A stretch of DNA of 64,000 bases from Flavobacterium sp. H122 (GCF_004959765.1 NZ_SJZD01000011.1:13816-77815); one strand, 5' to 3'; shown: positions 37,697 to 46,019, counted from the first letter of the stretch. The notes: generated from the sequence alone by a model not told the origin. Numbers and translations are program-made.

Positions 37697-39018
37697 TTTT
37701 TTTGGGTAATATTTAAAATTTTTATTGTGTTGTTTGTTGCAATATATCGTTTGTCGGCTCTATGGTTTACAATCCAGACTACTTCGTTTTCTGAACATAA
37801 AAGCCAGGTTTTTTCTTTATCAATCAATGAGAATTTTTCATCTTTGAAATATTTACTCACTTTTTTCCTTCCATTCATTCCCGAAGGGTAAAAATAATCA
37901 CCTTCTTTCCATTTTCTAAGCACTAAAGGAAACTTTAACTTTTCTTTATCAACAAAAATAGATGATTTTGAAGGCTCTGAAATGTGACTTTGGTTACAAA
38001 ACAATAATTTTATTGGTTTATCTATGAAATTATCTTCTTCATTTATTAAAATAATTTCCGGATTTTCATTGGTAATTTTAGAAAGAATAAGCCGATTTCT
38101 GTCTTTTAATAATCTGTAATTTTCCGAAAATACCTGCTTTCCTGATTGGTTATCCATTAAATCATTAATGGCAGTCCAATCAAAAAAACCATATGGTTTC
38201 AGCCATTCGTATAAATATGTACCGCAATTCGGGAGCTGCTTTAATTTTTCGGTATCAAAGTGGATTTCTTCATTTTTTTGAGAAGCAATCCTCTCAAATT
38301 GAAAAACCAAAGCGTCTTTGGCTAATGAATTGGTTTCTGATAGATTTTTAATGGTATTTTGAAACGAATCCAGTAAACTATTATTCAGTTCTTTCAGCAC
38401 AGGAACAACATGATGTCTGATTTTATTCCTGAAATATTTATCAGAGGCATTACTTGAATCCTCACGCCATTCGATACTATTGTCTTTGGCATAATTTTCA
38501 ATTGCTGACCTTGAAAAAATTAATAAAGGACGGACAATTTTGTTATTTACCTCAGGAATTCCTGTAAGACCCTCGATACCGGTGCCCCGTGTAAAATTAA
38601 TCAGAAAAGTTTCCAGTGAATCATCCAGATGATGGGCAGTAATTAAATAATCGAAGCCTTCTTTTTCCAATAATTCATGAAACCAATTATAACGTAATTC
38701 GCGTGCCGCCTGCTGAATGGAAAGTTTGTTTTCTTCAGCGTATTTTTGAGTTTCAAATTTTCGAATAAAGATTTTGTGTTTGGCACCTCGACTGCGCTCG
38801 GTGTGGCATATTTTGGATTTTACAAAAAATTCATCCTGATTGCTTTCTTCTCCACGTAATTGAAAATTACAGTGTGCTATGCCGATTTCAAAATCAAGTT
38901 TTGAGAATAAATCTACTAGAACCATACTGTCAATACCACCACTGACAGCCAGAAGCAGTTTTTTACCAATAAGGTAGTGTAGGTTTTTATGAATATGATT
39001 TTGTAAATCCTGAAGCAT
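37693..39018 (-). CDS. tilS: tRNA(Ile)-lysidine synthase
   Basis: 441 residues. TilS adds lysine to C34 of tRNA-Ile(CAU) using ATP, an essential step. The PP-loop SGGIDS is at 26-31, followed by AHCNFQLRGEES and TAHHLDDSLETFLINFTRGTG. Oddly, residues around CHTERSRGAKH between the two early motifs come from an inserted dispersed repeat (38783-38807) read in frame. The C-terminal domain ends KEKTWLLCSENEVVWIVNHRADKRY. It overlaps dsbD by 4 bp. The insertion falls in a variable region, so function is probably kept. Confidence 0.93.
   Translation of the reverse strand: MLQDLQNHIHKNLHYLIGKKLLLAVSGGIDSMVLVDLFSKLDFEIGIAHCNFQLRGEESNQDEFFVKSKICHTERSRGAKHKIFIRKFETQKYAEENKLSIQQAARELRYNWFHELLEKEGFDYLITAHHLDDSLETFLINFTRGTGIEGLTGIPEVNNKIVRPLLIFSRSAIENYAKDNSIEWREDSSNASDKYFRNKIRHHVVPVLKELNNSLLDSFQNTIKNLSETNSLAKDALVFQFERIASQKNEEIHFDTEKLKQLPNCGTYLYEWLKPYGFFDWTAINDLMDNQSGKQVFSENYRLLKDRNRLILSKITNENPEIILINEEDNFIDKPIKLLFCNQSHISEPSKSSIFVDKEKLKFPLVLRKWKEGDYFYPSGMNGRKKVSKYFKDEKFSLIDKEKTWLLCSENEVVWIVNHRADKRYIATNNTIKILNITQKK
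38783..38807. repeat. Dispersed repeat inserted in frame within tilS
   Basis: The - strand reads GCCACACCGAGCGCAGTCG and continues AGGTGC. It is a near-palindromic repeat known from many Bacteroidetes intergenic regions. Here it encodes HTERSRGA inside TilS without breaking the frame. Confidence 0.7.
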
Positions 39019-39042
39019 TATGCGAATTTAAGTTTTTTATCA

Positions 39043-39073
39043 ATAAAAAAGCAACCCTGTTGAGTTGCCTTGA
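39043..39073 (-). terminator. Terminator of the 39 kb DinB gene
   Basis: On the - strand AAGGCAAC pairs with GTTGCTTT around TCAACAGG, followed by TTTTATTG. It separates the DinB gene from tilS. Confidence 0.65.
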
Positions 39074-39076
39074 TTT

Positions 39077-39523
39077 TTAATTATCCAATAATCTTCTGTG
39101 GTAATTGATTTGTCCTAAATGATACCCCAAATGGACAGTTAAATGTATCAATAAATGATAGGTGGATTTAAATGGGTAATTCTTTACCAGTGTATATTCT
39201 TTATGTAAATCTTCTTCTGTTAGTTTAGTAAGTGTGTCTAAAACTATCTCTTTTGTTTCTTCTACCGCACGTAATAAATCAATTCTTGGAGTGTTTTTTT
39301 GAGAAAATTCTAAATCACGCTCACGTATGTATCCGGTTTCGCCAAGTTCAGCACCAATATATGTTTTCAGATTGCCGATTAAGTGTAAACATAAATTTCC
39401 TCCCGAATTGCTTATGTTTTTGTCAGTAATCCAAAGGTTGTTTTCGTTGTTGTAAAGTTCGATTTCTTCTTTTAGTTTGTTTAAATCCCTTTCAAAAAGA
39501 TACTGTAATGATGGAATAAGCAT
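39077..39523 (-). CDS. DinB-like (DUF1572 type) protein
   Basis: 148 residues of the DinB superfamily. Likely metal ligands are His47 in CLHLIGNLKTYIG and the histidines in HLTVHLGYHLGQINYHRRLL. The function is unknown; related proteins act as metal-dependent thiol transferases. It lies 12 bp beyond the end of pabB on the same strand, so the two probably share a transcript, though a functional link is not apparent. Confidence 0.88.
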   Translation of the reverse strand: MLIPSLQYLFERDLNKLKEEIELYNNENNLWITDKNISNSGGNLCLHLIGNLKTYIGAELGETGYIRERDLEFSQKNTPRIDLLRAVEETKEIVLDTLTKLTEEDLHKEYTLVKNYPFKSTYHLLIHLTVHLGYHLGQINYHRRLLDN

Positions 39524-39534
39524 ATTTATTTTTT

Positions 39535-40836
39535 TTAGTTTGTTAATACTTCATGCATCGCTTTAGCTTTTAATAAACACTCTTCATATTCTTTGTCAGG
39601 TTCAGAAAGTGCTGTAATGGCACTGCCCACAGAAAAAGAGATGTATTTATTGGCAGCATTATATAAAATACTTCGGATTATTACATTAAAATCAAAATCG
39701 CCGGCAGGAGTGAAGTACCCTATGGCACCACTGTAAAGCCCGCGTTTTGTTTCTTCGAGTTCTTCAATGATTTGCATCGCCGAAATTTTTGGTGCTCCTG
39801 TCATGCTTCCCATAGGGAAAGTGGTTTTTAAAACTTCTATAGGAGATGTATTTGGTTCAATTTCTGAAGTAACAGTAGAAATCATTTGGTGTACTTGTTT
39901 GAAAGTGTAAATACCGCATAATTCTTCTACTTTGACAGAACCTTTGGTGGCTGTGTGCGATAAATCATTCCGGACTAAATCAACTATCATGATGTTTTCG
40001 GAGCGTTCTTTTGGATTTTGTTCCAATTCGGTTTTGGATTGTAAATCCAAAGCAGCATCTTCAAAACGTTTTGAAGTTCCTTTTATAGGTTGTGAAATGA
40101 TTTTATTTGCTTCTTTTCTTAAATAGCGTTCAGGTGAAGCGGATAATAAGTAATGTTTGTGGTTTTTAAAATATACTGCAAATGGAGGTTCAGAAATAGT
40201 GTCCAGTTTTTGAAAAATTTCCACTGGATTAATTTCAGCTTCGGCAGCATAAAATTCCATACAAAAGTTAGCCTCATAAATATCGCCGCGGTGAATATGA
40301 GCCAGCATTTGGGTTACTTTGTCTAAATAGCTCTCTTTTGAAATACGTTGTTGGATTTTTATGCTCTCAATGTTTGACATTTGACTTTCGGCTTTCGGCT
40401 TTCGACTTTTGACTATATCTTCAAAATCTTCCTCCAATTCATCATCACACATTGATAAATATGAAATTTCGACAAGGTTTTCTTTTATCAGGAAAATTTT
40501 CTTTGGCTGAAAAAAGTACAAATCCGGAAACTGCAAACCATCAAAATTATGTGATGTCAACTGTTCTATATCGTTTTTTAAATCATACGATAAATAACCA
40601 AACAGCCAGTCTTTTGTTTGTTGCTGGTATTGTCTTAAATCTTCAAAAGCATTATAATAATCCGTTTTTATGGAAGTGAAAGCATCGACAGCCAAAATTG
40701 CTTCAAACGAACCGTATTTTTGAGGATAATTGTTACTATCCAGAAAAATAATTTCACGAAACTGTTGTGCCCAATGCAGCAATTGGGTTTTAAAAAGATT
40801 TACATCTTCAATCGATTTGATAACTGTCTTTCTCAA
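39535..40836 (-). CDS. pabB: Anthranilate/para-aminobenzoate synthase component I
   Basis: About 433 residues. A chorismate-binding enzyme, probably forming aminodeoxychorismate for folate. Blocks: GDIYEANFC, SASPERYL, QPIKGTSKR, ENIMIVDLVRNDLSHTATKGSV, FPMGSMTGAPKISAMQIIEELE and GAIGYF. The KGTSKR and PMGSMTGAPK segments are active-site motifs. An SRKPKAESQ linker near residue 165 comes from an in-frame tandem repeat. I placed the start at a TTG at 40836, because the promoter TATCTTTG lies 5 bp before it; the longer ATG start at 40896 would precede that promoter. No pabA homologue is adjacent. Confidence 0.88.
   Translation of the reverse strand: MRKTVIKSIEDVNLFKTQLLHWAQQFREIIFLDSNNYPQKYGSFEAILAVDAFTSIKTDYYNAFEDLRQYQQQTKDWLFGYLSYDLKNDIEQLTSHNFDGLQFPDLYFFQPKKIFLIKENLVEISYLSMCDDELEEDFEDIVKSRKPKAESQMSNIESIKIQQRISKESYLDKVTQMLAHIHRGDIYEANFCMEFYAAEAEINPVEIFQKLDTISEPPFAVYFKNHKHYLLSASPERYLRKEANKIISQPIKGTSKRFEDAALDLQSKTELEQNPKERSENIMIVDLVRNDLSHTATKGSVKVEELCGIYTFKQVHQMISTVTSEIEPNTSPIEVLKTTFPMGSMTGAPKISAMQIIEELEETKRGLYSGAIGYFTPAGDFDFNVIIRSILYNAANKYISFSVGSAITALSEPDKEYEECLLKAKAMHEVLTN
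40372..40413. repeat. Tandem CTTTCGG-type repeat inside pabB
   Basis: Short units TTTGAC, TTTCGGC, TTTCGGC, TTTCGAC and TTTTGAC follow one another. They encode the charged linker SRKPKAESQMSN. Such units are more typical of flavobacterial intergenic DNA. Confidence 0.6.
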
Positions 40837-40841
40837 GTGTG

Positions 40842-40849
40842 CAAAGATA
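40842..40849 (-). promoter_or_regulatory. -7 element (TATCTTTG) of pabB
   Basis: On the - strand TATCTTTG matches TAnnTTTG exactly and ends 5 bp before a TTG codon that fits the family N-terminus. The message would be nearly leaderless. Confidence 0.6.
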
Positions 40850-40943
40850 AAGGATTTTGCACTGAAGTGAGTTGAAAAATAACGCAAATCCTCCAATAAA
40901 CTTCCCGGTAACGGGTTAATTATTTAACTTTATATGTTGGTTT

Positions 40944-41381
40944 ATGACTTCTGTAAATAATAAAGAAATGGCAGATACACATAGTAAAGAGGTACGGAGT
41001 TATAATATGAGTCAGATAAAAAGCAAGAACACAAAACCAGAAGTTCTTGTTAGGAAATTTCTATTTAGTAAAGGGTTCAGGTATAGATTATATAGAAAGG
41101 ATTTACCGGGAAAACCCGATATATTTATCCCCAAACTTAAGTGTATTATTGATATCAGAGGATGTTTTTGGCATGGTCATAATGACTGCAGATATTATAG
41201 ACCTCCCAAAACAAATACAGAATGGTGGTTGAAAAAGATTGGAAACAATATAAAAAGGGATGTTGAAAATGAAAAGATTAATATTGCAAATGGTTATAAT
41301 GTAGTTGTGATTTGGGAATGTGAGATTAAAAAAGGTGACTGGCAGGAAAATTTGATTTCCAAATTAAAAAGCCTTCTTTGA
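40944..41381 (+). CDS. vsr: Very short patch repair (Vsr-type) mismatch endonuclease
   Basis: 145 residues. Vsr nicks at T:G mismatches left by deamination of 5-methylcytosine. The family sequence is clear: RSYNMSQIKSKNTKPE, FRYRLYRKDLPGKPDI with Asp59 as the catalytic metal ligand, and IDIRGCFWHGHNDC with His77 and His79. The ATG at 40944 is used; an ATG at 40968 is an alternative. It sits 153 bp upstream of a C5-cytosine methyltransferase on the same strand, which is the expected partner. Confidence 0.93.
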   Translation: MTSVNNKEMADTHSKEVRSYNMSQIKSKNTKPEVLVRKFLFSKGFRYRLYRKDLPGKPDIFIPKLKCIIDIRGCFWHGHNDCRYYRPPKTNTEWWLKKIGNNIKRDVENEKINIANGYNVVVIWECEIKKGDWQENLISKLKSLL

Positions 41382-41470
41382 ATAAATGTATTTACTAATC
41401 AGCTCTTTAAAAATGTATTTTAATCAGCTGATTTTAAATTTAACAGGCATGAGTATTAGAATATAGTATT

Positions 41471-41519
41471 ACTTGTATATTTGTATTTTTAAATATAGAT
41501 TACATACTATAATTAGCAT
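41471..41519 (+). promoter_or_regulatory. Methyltransferase promoter with candidate operator motifs
   Basis: TATATTTG (41476-41483), a -7 element, overlaps ACTTGTATA (41471-41479). ATAATTAGCAT follows at 41509-41519. Both motifs recur upstream of the controller-like gene at 44.4 kb, suggesting a shared regulator. Confidence 0.45.
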
Positions 41520-41534
41520 AGAAAACAAGAGGTT

Positions 41535-42521
41535 ATGAATGAAAAGTTTAAAGTAGGGAGCTTATATGCTGGTATTGGAGGGATTTGTATGGGATTTGAA
41601 AAATCCGGATTCGAATTGCTTTGGGCTAATGAATTTGATAAGGCTGCCTGTGTAACTTACCGCGAAAACTTTAAACATGAGCTTATTGAAGGAGATGTTT
41701 TACAATTGGATTTGAATACAATTCCAAAGATTGATATTTTGACAGCAGGGTTCCCTTGTCAGCCATTTTCAGTTGCCGGTTATAGAAAGGGATTTAATGA
41801 CCATAGAGGCAATCATTTTTTCAGAATATTGGATTTTGTTGATACAATGAGACCTAAAGTGGTTTTTTTAGAGAATGTTAAAAACCTTGTAACCCACGAC
41901 CACGGCAAGACTATGCAGGTGATTGAATCTTCTTTAAGAGAAAGAAATTACTCGTTTCAGGCTCAGGTTTTAAATACAAAGGACTATGGTAATATTCCTC
42001 ATAACCGGGAAAGAATATTTATGATAGCTTTTGATTTGAATGAATATCCAAATGCCGAGACTTTGTTTGAATTTCCAAAAAAGGAAGAACTTACAAAAAC
42101 AATAAAAGACTTCCTTATCAAAGAGAAAGTTGATGATGCTTTCTATTACAATGAAGACAGGTATATGTTTGATATGCTGAAAGAGACTATCAAATCAAAA
42201 GATACTGTTTATCAATTCAGAAGACAGTATGTAAGAGAGAACAAATCAAATGTTTGTCCTACGCTTACTGCTAATATGGGAACCGGCGGACACAATGTGC
42301 CGCTCATTTTAACTGATTATGGCTTTAGAAAACTAACGCCAAGGGAATGTTTAAGATTTCAGGGGTTTCCGGATACTTTTAAGATTCCAACGAAACTGGC
42401 CAACTCAAATTTGTACAAACAAGCGGGTAATTCTGTCAGTGTTCCTGTTATTGAAGCCGTTTCTGCAAACATTAAAAAAGTTCTGGATAATGTTATGGTG
42501 CCTGTTGAGGCTGAGGCATAG
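41535..42521 (+). CDS. Type II C5-cytosine-specific DNA methyltransferase
   Basis: 328 residues. Transfers methyl from SAM to C5 of cytosine in DNA. Motif I is SLYAGIGGICMGFEKSGF. Motif IV is GFPCQPFS with the catalytic Cys75. Motif VI is FLENV (113-115), motif VIII is IPHNRERIFMIAF, and motif X ends YKQAGNSVSVPVIEAV. The target-recognition region between about 200 and 260 is short, so the target sequence cannot be read. It overlaps the convergent nuclease gene by 29 bp. With vsr it forms the modification half of a restriction-modification system. Confidence 0.95.
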   Translation: MNEKFKVGSLYAGIGGICMGFEKSGFELLWANEFDKAACVTYRENFKHELIEGDVLQLDLNTIPKIDILTAGFPCQPFSVAGYRKGFNDHRGNHFFRILDFVDTMRPKVVFLENVKNLVTHDHGKTMQVIESSLRERNYSFQAQVLNTKDYGNIPHNRERIFMIAFDLNEYPNAETLFEFPKKEELTKTIKDFLIKEKVDDAFYYNEDRYMFDMLKETIKSKDTVYQFRRQYVRENKSNVCPTLTANMGTGGHNVPLILTDYGFRKLTPRECLRFQGFPDTFKIPTKLANSNLYKQAGNSVSVPVIEAVSANIKKVLDNVMVPVEAEA

Positions 42522-43275
42522 CTTTCAATTCTGACACTAAATCTGTTATAACCCGCATATCTCCACACTGAATATAATAATTCTCCGCATCCATTCTTAC
42601 TTTTCCATTCAGGTAAGAGTTTTGGGGTAAAATATTTCTATTGGCTATTACCGTTATTAAATCTGTGTGGGTAATATATCCTGCAATATCGGCACTGAAA
42701 TTTTGTTTCGTTACAGTTGCTTCAATATTGTCTTTCTCAAAAATAGTACCGTTGAATAAATTATTTTCTCTGAATATCGATTTCAAATCGGGTTTTATTC
42801 TTACCAAAACAAAGTAATCATATTTACTTGTAGTGCCCGTATTTAAATTTGGGATATACTGACCATTTGTGTTCCAGTCTCTCGTTTCTAAAAGCTGGAG
42901 ATTTGAGAAGAAGGCTGCGGATTTTACATTAATTTTTTTTCCGTTGATTTCTAAATCCGAATCATCCCAAAGACCTTTGCCATATACACCAAAATCAGGT
43001 TCCTTTATATCAAATCCATGCGATTTAAAATGGTTATAAAGAACTATTTCGGCTAATTTTCCTTGAAATGTATTGCAGAATTTTTCTCCGTTACTTCTGT
43101 CATATTGACCGCCTGTCCTGTGAGCACGGTGGTGTCCAGTACCCATGCACATTTCGAAAGCAAAATCAAAAGTTTTTTTTACATCAGTTGATGATAATGG
43201 AAAACCAGAAAAAGCTCTTTTGGAATTCGAGTGATAATTATTCCTTTGGTTTTCAGTTGAATAAGTCAGTTTCAT
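42493..43275 (-). CDS. Putative PD-(D/E)xK nuclease of the RM island
   Basis: 260 residues that I cannot place in a named family. QGKLAEIVLYNHFKSHGFD followed by WDDSDLEINGKKINVKSA looks like a PD-(D/E)xK core, with Asp107 and Lys118 as candidate metal and catalytic residues and Asn116 at the usual Asp/Glu position. It begins 4 bp inside the end of the upstream 306-residue nuclease-like gene, so translation is coupled, and converges on the methyltransferase with a 29 bp overlap. Either this gene or its neighbour is probably the restriction enzyme, or both are needed. The function is inferred from motif and context. Confidence 0.7.
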   Translation of the reverse strand: MKLTYSTENQRNNYHSNSKRAFSGFPLSSTDVKKTFDFAFEMCMGTGHHRAHRTGGQYDRSNGEKFCNTFQGKLAEIVLYNHFKSHGFDIKEPDFGVYGKGLWDDSDLEINGKKINVKSAAFFSNLQLLETRDWNTNGQYIPNLNTGTTSKYDYFVLVRIKPDLKSIFRENNLFNGTIFEKDNIEATVTKQNFSADIAGYITHTDLITVIANRNILPQNSYLNGKVRMDAENYYIQCGDMRVITDLVSELKAMPQPQQAP

Positions 43276-44192
43276 ATTCTTTTGTTTTTTTCGGAAGCAA
43301 CTTCAGAAATAATATCCCAGTTTTCTTTAAATCGGTCAAGAGAATTTAAGCTTACATTTGTGATGTCGGCATCATCAATTTTTTCCACATAACTCATAGG
43401 AATTAAATAGCATATACCTACCTGTTTATCCACGGCGGCGTAAATATCACAATGTTCCGCAGTAATTCTCTGACCTTGATTTCTTATGTGATGATGGTCA
43501 ATTCCCTGACCTCCTCTGTCTCTGTCTTTAAAACTGATTGAATTCCCTGATGCACCTTTTATTTGAATTCTTAACAAAGTATTGTTATAATCAACGACTG
43601 CATCATATTTACTGGATCTGACATCAACATTGGAACAATTGAAACCTGCTAATATGGCTCTTGCCAGAAATAAAAATTGAGCACTATCCCCTGCATTGGC
43701 AGTCATGATTCCTGTGTTTATATTTTGAATATTAGAAGGAAATCCGTTTGAAAATATAAAATCATATTGTTTTTCTAAAATCTTCTTTAAACTGGTTGCT
43801 GTATATTTATAATGATACTCATTATTCATATTATTCTTAATATACTCAATAGCATTGGCAACAAATCCAGCTTTATCGATTTCATTTTTTACACTTTGCT
43901 GTAAAATAGAATCGTAATATGTGATTAAGTCAGCTTTTAAAATTAAATGCCTGTTTGCTATATCCAGAATTCTTGCTTTAATATAATTCTCATCTCTGAA
44001 TTCACGCTGTAAGGTTTGATTAAATTCATCATCACTGAGTCTTTCAGTAAAATACCTCTTCATAGCAGTTTTGAAGTCGGTTTTAGAACCAAATAAAAGC
44101 AAACCTCCAATACCTGTATTTGCAGGGTCGAAATTCACACCGTTTATTGCTGAAATATTGTCTTTAAGATACTGAATCTGCTCTTTGTTCAT
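43272..44192 (-). CDS. Putative PD-(D/E)xK restriction endonuclease
   Basis: 306 residues. The segment SSKYDAVVDYNNTLLRIQIKGASG is a PD-(D/E)xK core, with Asp197 and the QxK pair Gln210/Lys212. The N-terminal half is helical and may give sequence recognition. A conserved-looking GGQGIDHHHIRNQGQR and CDIYAAVD follow, as in nucleases of this fold. It starts within the last 29 bp of the controller-like gene and ends 4 bp into the next nuclease-like gene, forming a C-R-R' operon. Specificity is unknown. It is AT-rich like the neighbours. Confidence 0.72.
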   Translation of the reverse strand: MNKEQIQYLKDNISAINGVNFDPANTGIGGLLLFGSKTDFKTAMKRYFTERLSDDEFNQTLQREFRDENYIKARILDIANRHLILKADLITYYDSILQQSVKNEIDKAGFVANAIEYIKNNMNNEYHYKYTATSLKKILEKQYDFIFSNGFPSNIQNINTGIMTANAGDSAQFLFLARAILAGFNCSNVDVRSSKYDAVVDYNNTLLRIQIKGASGNSISFKDRDRGGQGIDHHHIRNQGQRITAEHCDIYAAVDKQVGICYLIPMSYVEKIDDADITNVSLNSLDRFKENWDIISEVASEKNKRI

Positions 44193-44406
44193 CTTTTAAT
44201 AAATCGATTAGGTCAACACCAAGACCATTAGTTATTTTTTGAATGTTGATCAGTGTGATGTTTTTTTCAGCTCTTTCAATCATTCCTATATAGGTTCTGT
44301 GAACATCAGCGAGATGGGCCAATTGCTCCTGAGAAAGTCCTTTTTGGATTCTGAACCTTCGGACATTGTCTCCAAACGTGATTAATATTTGCTTTTTTTC
44401 CTCCAT
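44164..44406 (-). CDS. XRE-family HTH controller-like protein
   Basis: 80 residues. A helix-turn-helix domain is clear: NVRRFRIQKGLSQEQLAHLADVHRTYIGMIERAEKNITLINIQKITNGLGVDLIDLL. Size and position match controller (C) proteins of type II restriction-modification systems, which time expression of the nuclease after the methyltransferase. It overlaps the downstream nuclease start by 29 bp. Candidate operators lie just upstream (44438-44489) and before the methyltransferase. It could also be a general XRE repressor. Confidence 0.85.
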   Translation of the reverse strand: MEEKKQILITFGDNVRRFRIQKGLSQEQLAHLADVHRTYIGMIERAEKNITLINIQKITNGLGVDLIDLLKDEQRADSVS

Positions 44407-44437
44407 TGCTAACTAAAGTATTCAAATCTGCCTTTAT

Positions 44438-44489
44438 ATACAAGTTTAATCAACATATAATAATTAGCATTCAGAAATTTTACTTGTAT
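44438..44489. promoter_or_regulatory. Symmetric candidate operator upstream of the controller gene
   Basis: ATACAAGT (44438-44445) and its inverse ACTTGTAT (44482-44489) flank ATAATTAGCAT (44460-44470), with start-to-start spacing of 22 bp each way. The same words occur before the methyltransferase. Spacing of about two helical turns is consistent with protein binding on one DNA face. Confidence 0.45.
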
Positions 44490-44564
44490 TAATGATTTGG
44501 ATGGCTTTCTTTATTGAAATCAAGATTGCTGATTTATGAATCTAAAAGTACTCTTAAAAAAAAA

Positions 44565-44594
44565 GATGTATCGCAACGACACATCCTTTTTGGT
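44565..44594 (-). terminator. Terminator of the porin gene
   Basis: On the - strand GATGT-G-TCG pairs with CGA-T-ACATC around TTG, followed by a T-tract. Confidence 0.75.
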
Positions 44595-44605
44595 TAAATC
44601 CATTT

Positions 44606-45886
44606 TTATTTAGCAGTTGTTGTGAAGATTCTTGGATTAATATTTATCATTATCCATGCCCAGTTGTTGTCATAACCTTTATTTCCGGCTTTAAGTACTT
44701 CTAAAGTATCTGAACCGAACATTTGTGAATATCCGGCGGATAAGGTAATTTCTTTTTTGAACATAAAAGTTGTGACAAAATCAATTTCTGTTCCTAAATA
44801 GTTATCCATTTTTTTTGTTGCAGCTGCAGGGTCAGAAACATTGGCTGCGCTGTAAAATAAATGAGGTGTTAGATTAAACTGCCATTTGTTTGAATTCAGA
44901 TTCAATTTCAAATATGCATCCTGAAGTCCGACATTATTTTTGAAACTGCCAACATAAAAGTAATCCATCAAACCATTAAAAGCGTGATTTGTTCCAAACA
45001 GCGGGTAGAATGATTTTATTTTGTTGCTGGTGTCCTCTTGATCTTTCCCTGATAAGTATTCATAACCTAAACCGGCTTTAAATTTTTCAGTAAAAGCATA
45101 GTTGGCTGCAATACCGGCATAATAAGCACCTACAGGAGTTTTTTCATTGATTAATTTGCCTTTGCCGGTTTGGCCGTAAATTCCTAAGCTGGCATCAAGT
45201 TTATTGTTTTTGTAATCCATAAAGGATCCAAAAGTTTGAATGTAATCAAGTTTCAAATCATCTGTGACAGCTTCTTTATATTGATAACCATTGTTTAAAA
45301 ACAACAAACTCATGTTCATTTTATTGAAGTTTTTGTGGTACCAGGCAAATTGCATGTTTTTATAATTGGTGGTATACAATTCCTCGTATAATTTCTCACT
45401 ATCTGTATTTAATGCAAAACCTAAATGTAATTGATGTTTTTTAGTGTTGAAAGTAATTAATGCTGCATCGTGGGATTGTGCCTGCTGTGCCCAGTCTATT
45501 GCACCCATAATTCTTTGGTTGTCATATGACAGGACCTGCCTTCCCACTTTTATACTCCAGGTAGAGTCGATTTCATATTGCGCCCAGGCTTCAAACAATG
45601 CTGTTCCATTTTTATCGGAGGCAGTAACTGTGGATGCATCACCCCAATTCCTTAAATTTTGAAGAGTTAATTTAACTTTTAAATGTTCTTGCCTGTAATT
45701 AAAATCCAATCTGCTTCTTTGACTGACAAATGAGCTTGGGTAAGAACCGTCTTTCATTAGTTCTTTAAAACCGTTTCTATATTCATATCTTGGTCTTAAT
45801 TGTAAATTTACTTCAAATTCCTGTGCTTGAATATTTATTCCGAAGGTTGTTAAAGCTAGTAAGCTTAACTGTTTTATAAATTTCAT
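44606..45886 (-). CDS. Alginate-export family outer-membrane porin
   Basis: About 426 residues. A signal peptide (MKFIKQLSLLALTTFGINIQAQ) is followed by alternating amphipathic strands of an outer-membrane beta-barrel. The family (Alginate_exp) is suggested by LRPRYEYRNGFK, SRLDFNYRQ, VKVGRQVLSYDNQRIMGAIDWAQQAQSHDAALI and YAGIAANYAF. The transported solute is unknown. The ATG at 45886 was chosen over a TTG at 45907. Its promoter carries an Fnr-type palindrome and an AGGACA palindrome, so it is probably induced under anaerobic or nitrogen-oxide conditions together with the nearby denitrification genes. Confidence 0.85.
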   Translation of the reverse strand: MKFIKQLSLLALTTFGINIQAQEFEVNLQLRPRYEYRNGFKELMKDGSYPSSFVSQRSRLDFNYRQEHLKVKLTLQNLRNWGDASTVTASDKNGTALFEAWAQYEIDSTWSIKVGRQVLSYDNQRIMGAIDWAQQAQSHDAALITFNTKKHQLHLGFALNTDSEKLYEELYTTNYKNMQFAWYHKNFNKMNMSLLFLNNGYQYKEAVTDDLKLDYIQTFGSFMDYKNNKLDASLGIYGQTGKGKLINEKTPVGAYYAGIAANYAFTEKFKAGLGYEYLSGKDQEDTSNKIKSFYPLFGTNHAFNGLMDYFYVGSFKNNVGLQDAYLKLNLNSNKWQFNLTPHLFYSAANVSDPAAATKKMDNYLGTEIDFVTTFMFKKEITLSAGYSQMFGSDTLEVLKAGNKGYDNNWAWIMININPRIFTTTAK

Positions 45887-45915
45887 ATTTTTAATTATAA
45901 ATTTCAAATAAAATT

Positions 45916-45931
45916 AGGACACAAATGTCCT
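45916..45931. promoter_or_regulatory. Palindrome AGGACA-N4-TGTCCT before the porin gene
   Basis: Perfect palindrome between the Fnr-type box and the porin gene. A near copy (AGGATA-N4-TGTCCT) lies in the norC leader. Position suggests a second regulator. Confidence 0.45.
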
Positions 45932-45937
45932 ATTATT

Positions 45938-45953
45938 GATGACATTTATCATA
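45938..45953 (-). promoter_or_regulatory. Fnr-type palindrome upstream of the porin
   Basis: On the - strand TATGAT-AAAT-GTCATC, close to the perfect norC box. A TTATTTG -7-like element follows after 26 bp, not the 22 bp seen at other sites. Confidence 0.5.
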
Positions 45954-46019
45954 TGATGCTTTTTTTTTGCATCAGACATAAAAATAGTTTAAGAAATTAA
46001 AAGCAGGATCATATGGTAG

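Noticed and set aside
44438..44489. Canonical C-box of restriction controller proteins
   Set aside because: The motif differs from GACT-type C-boxes, so it is listed only as a candidate operator.
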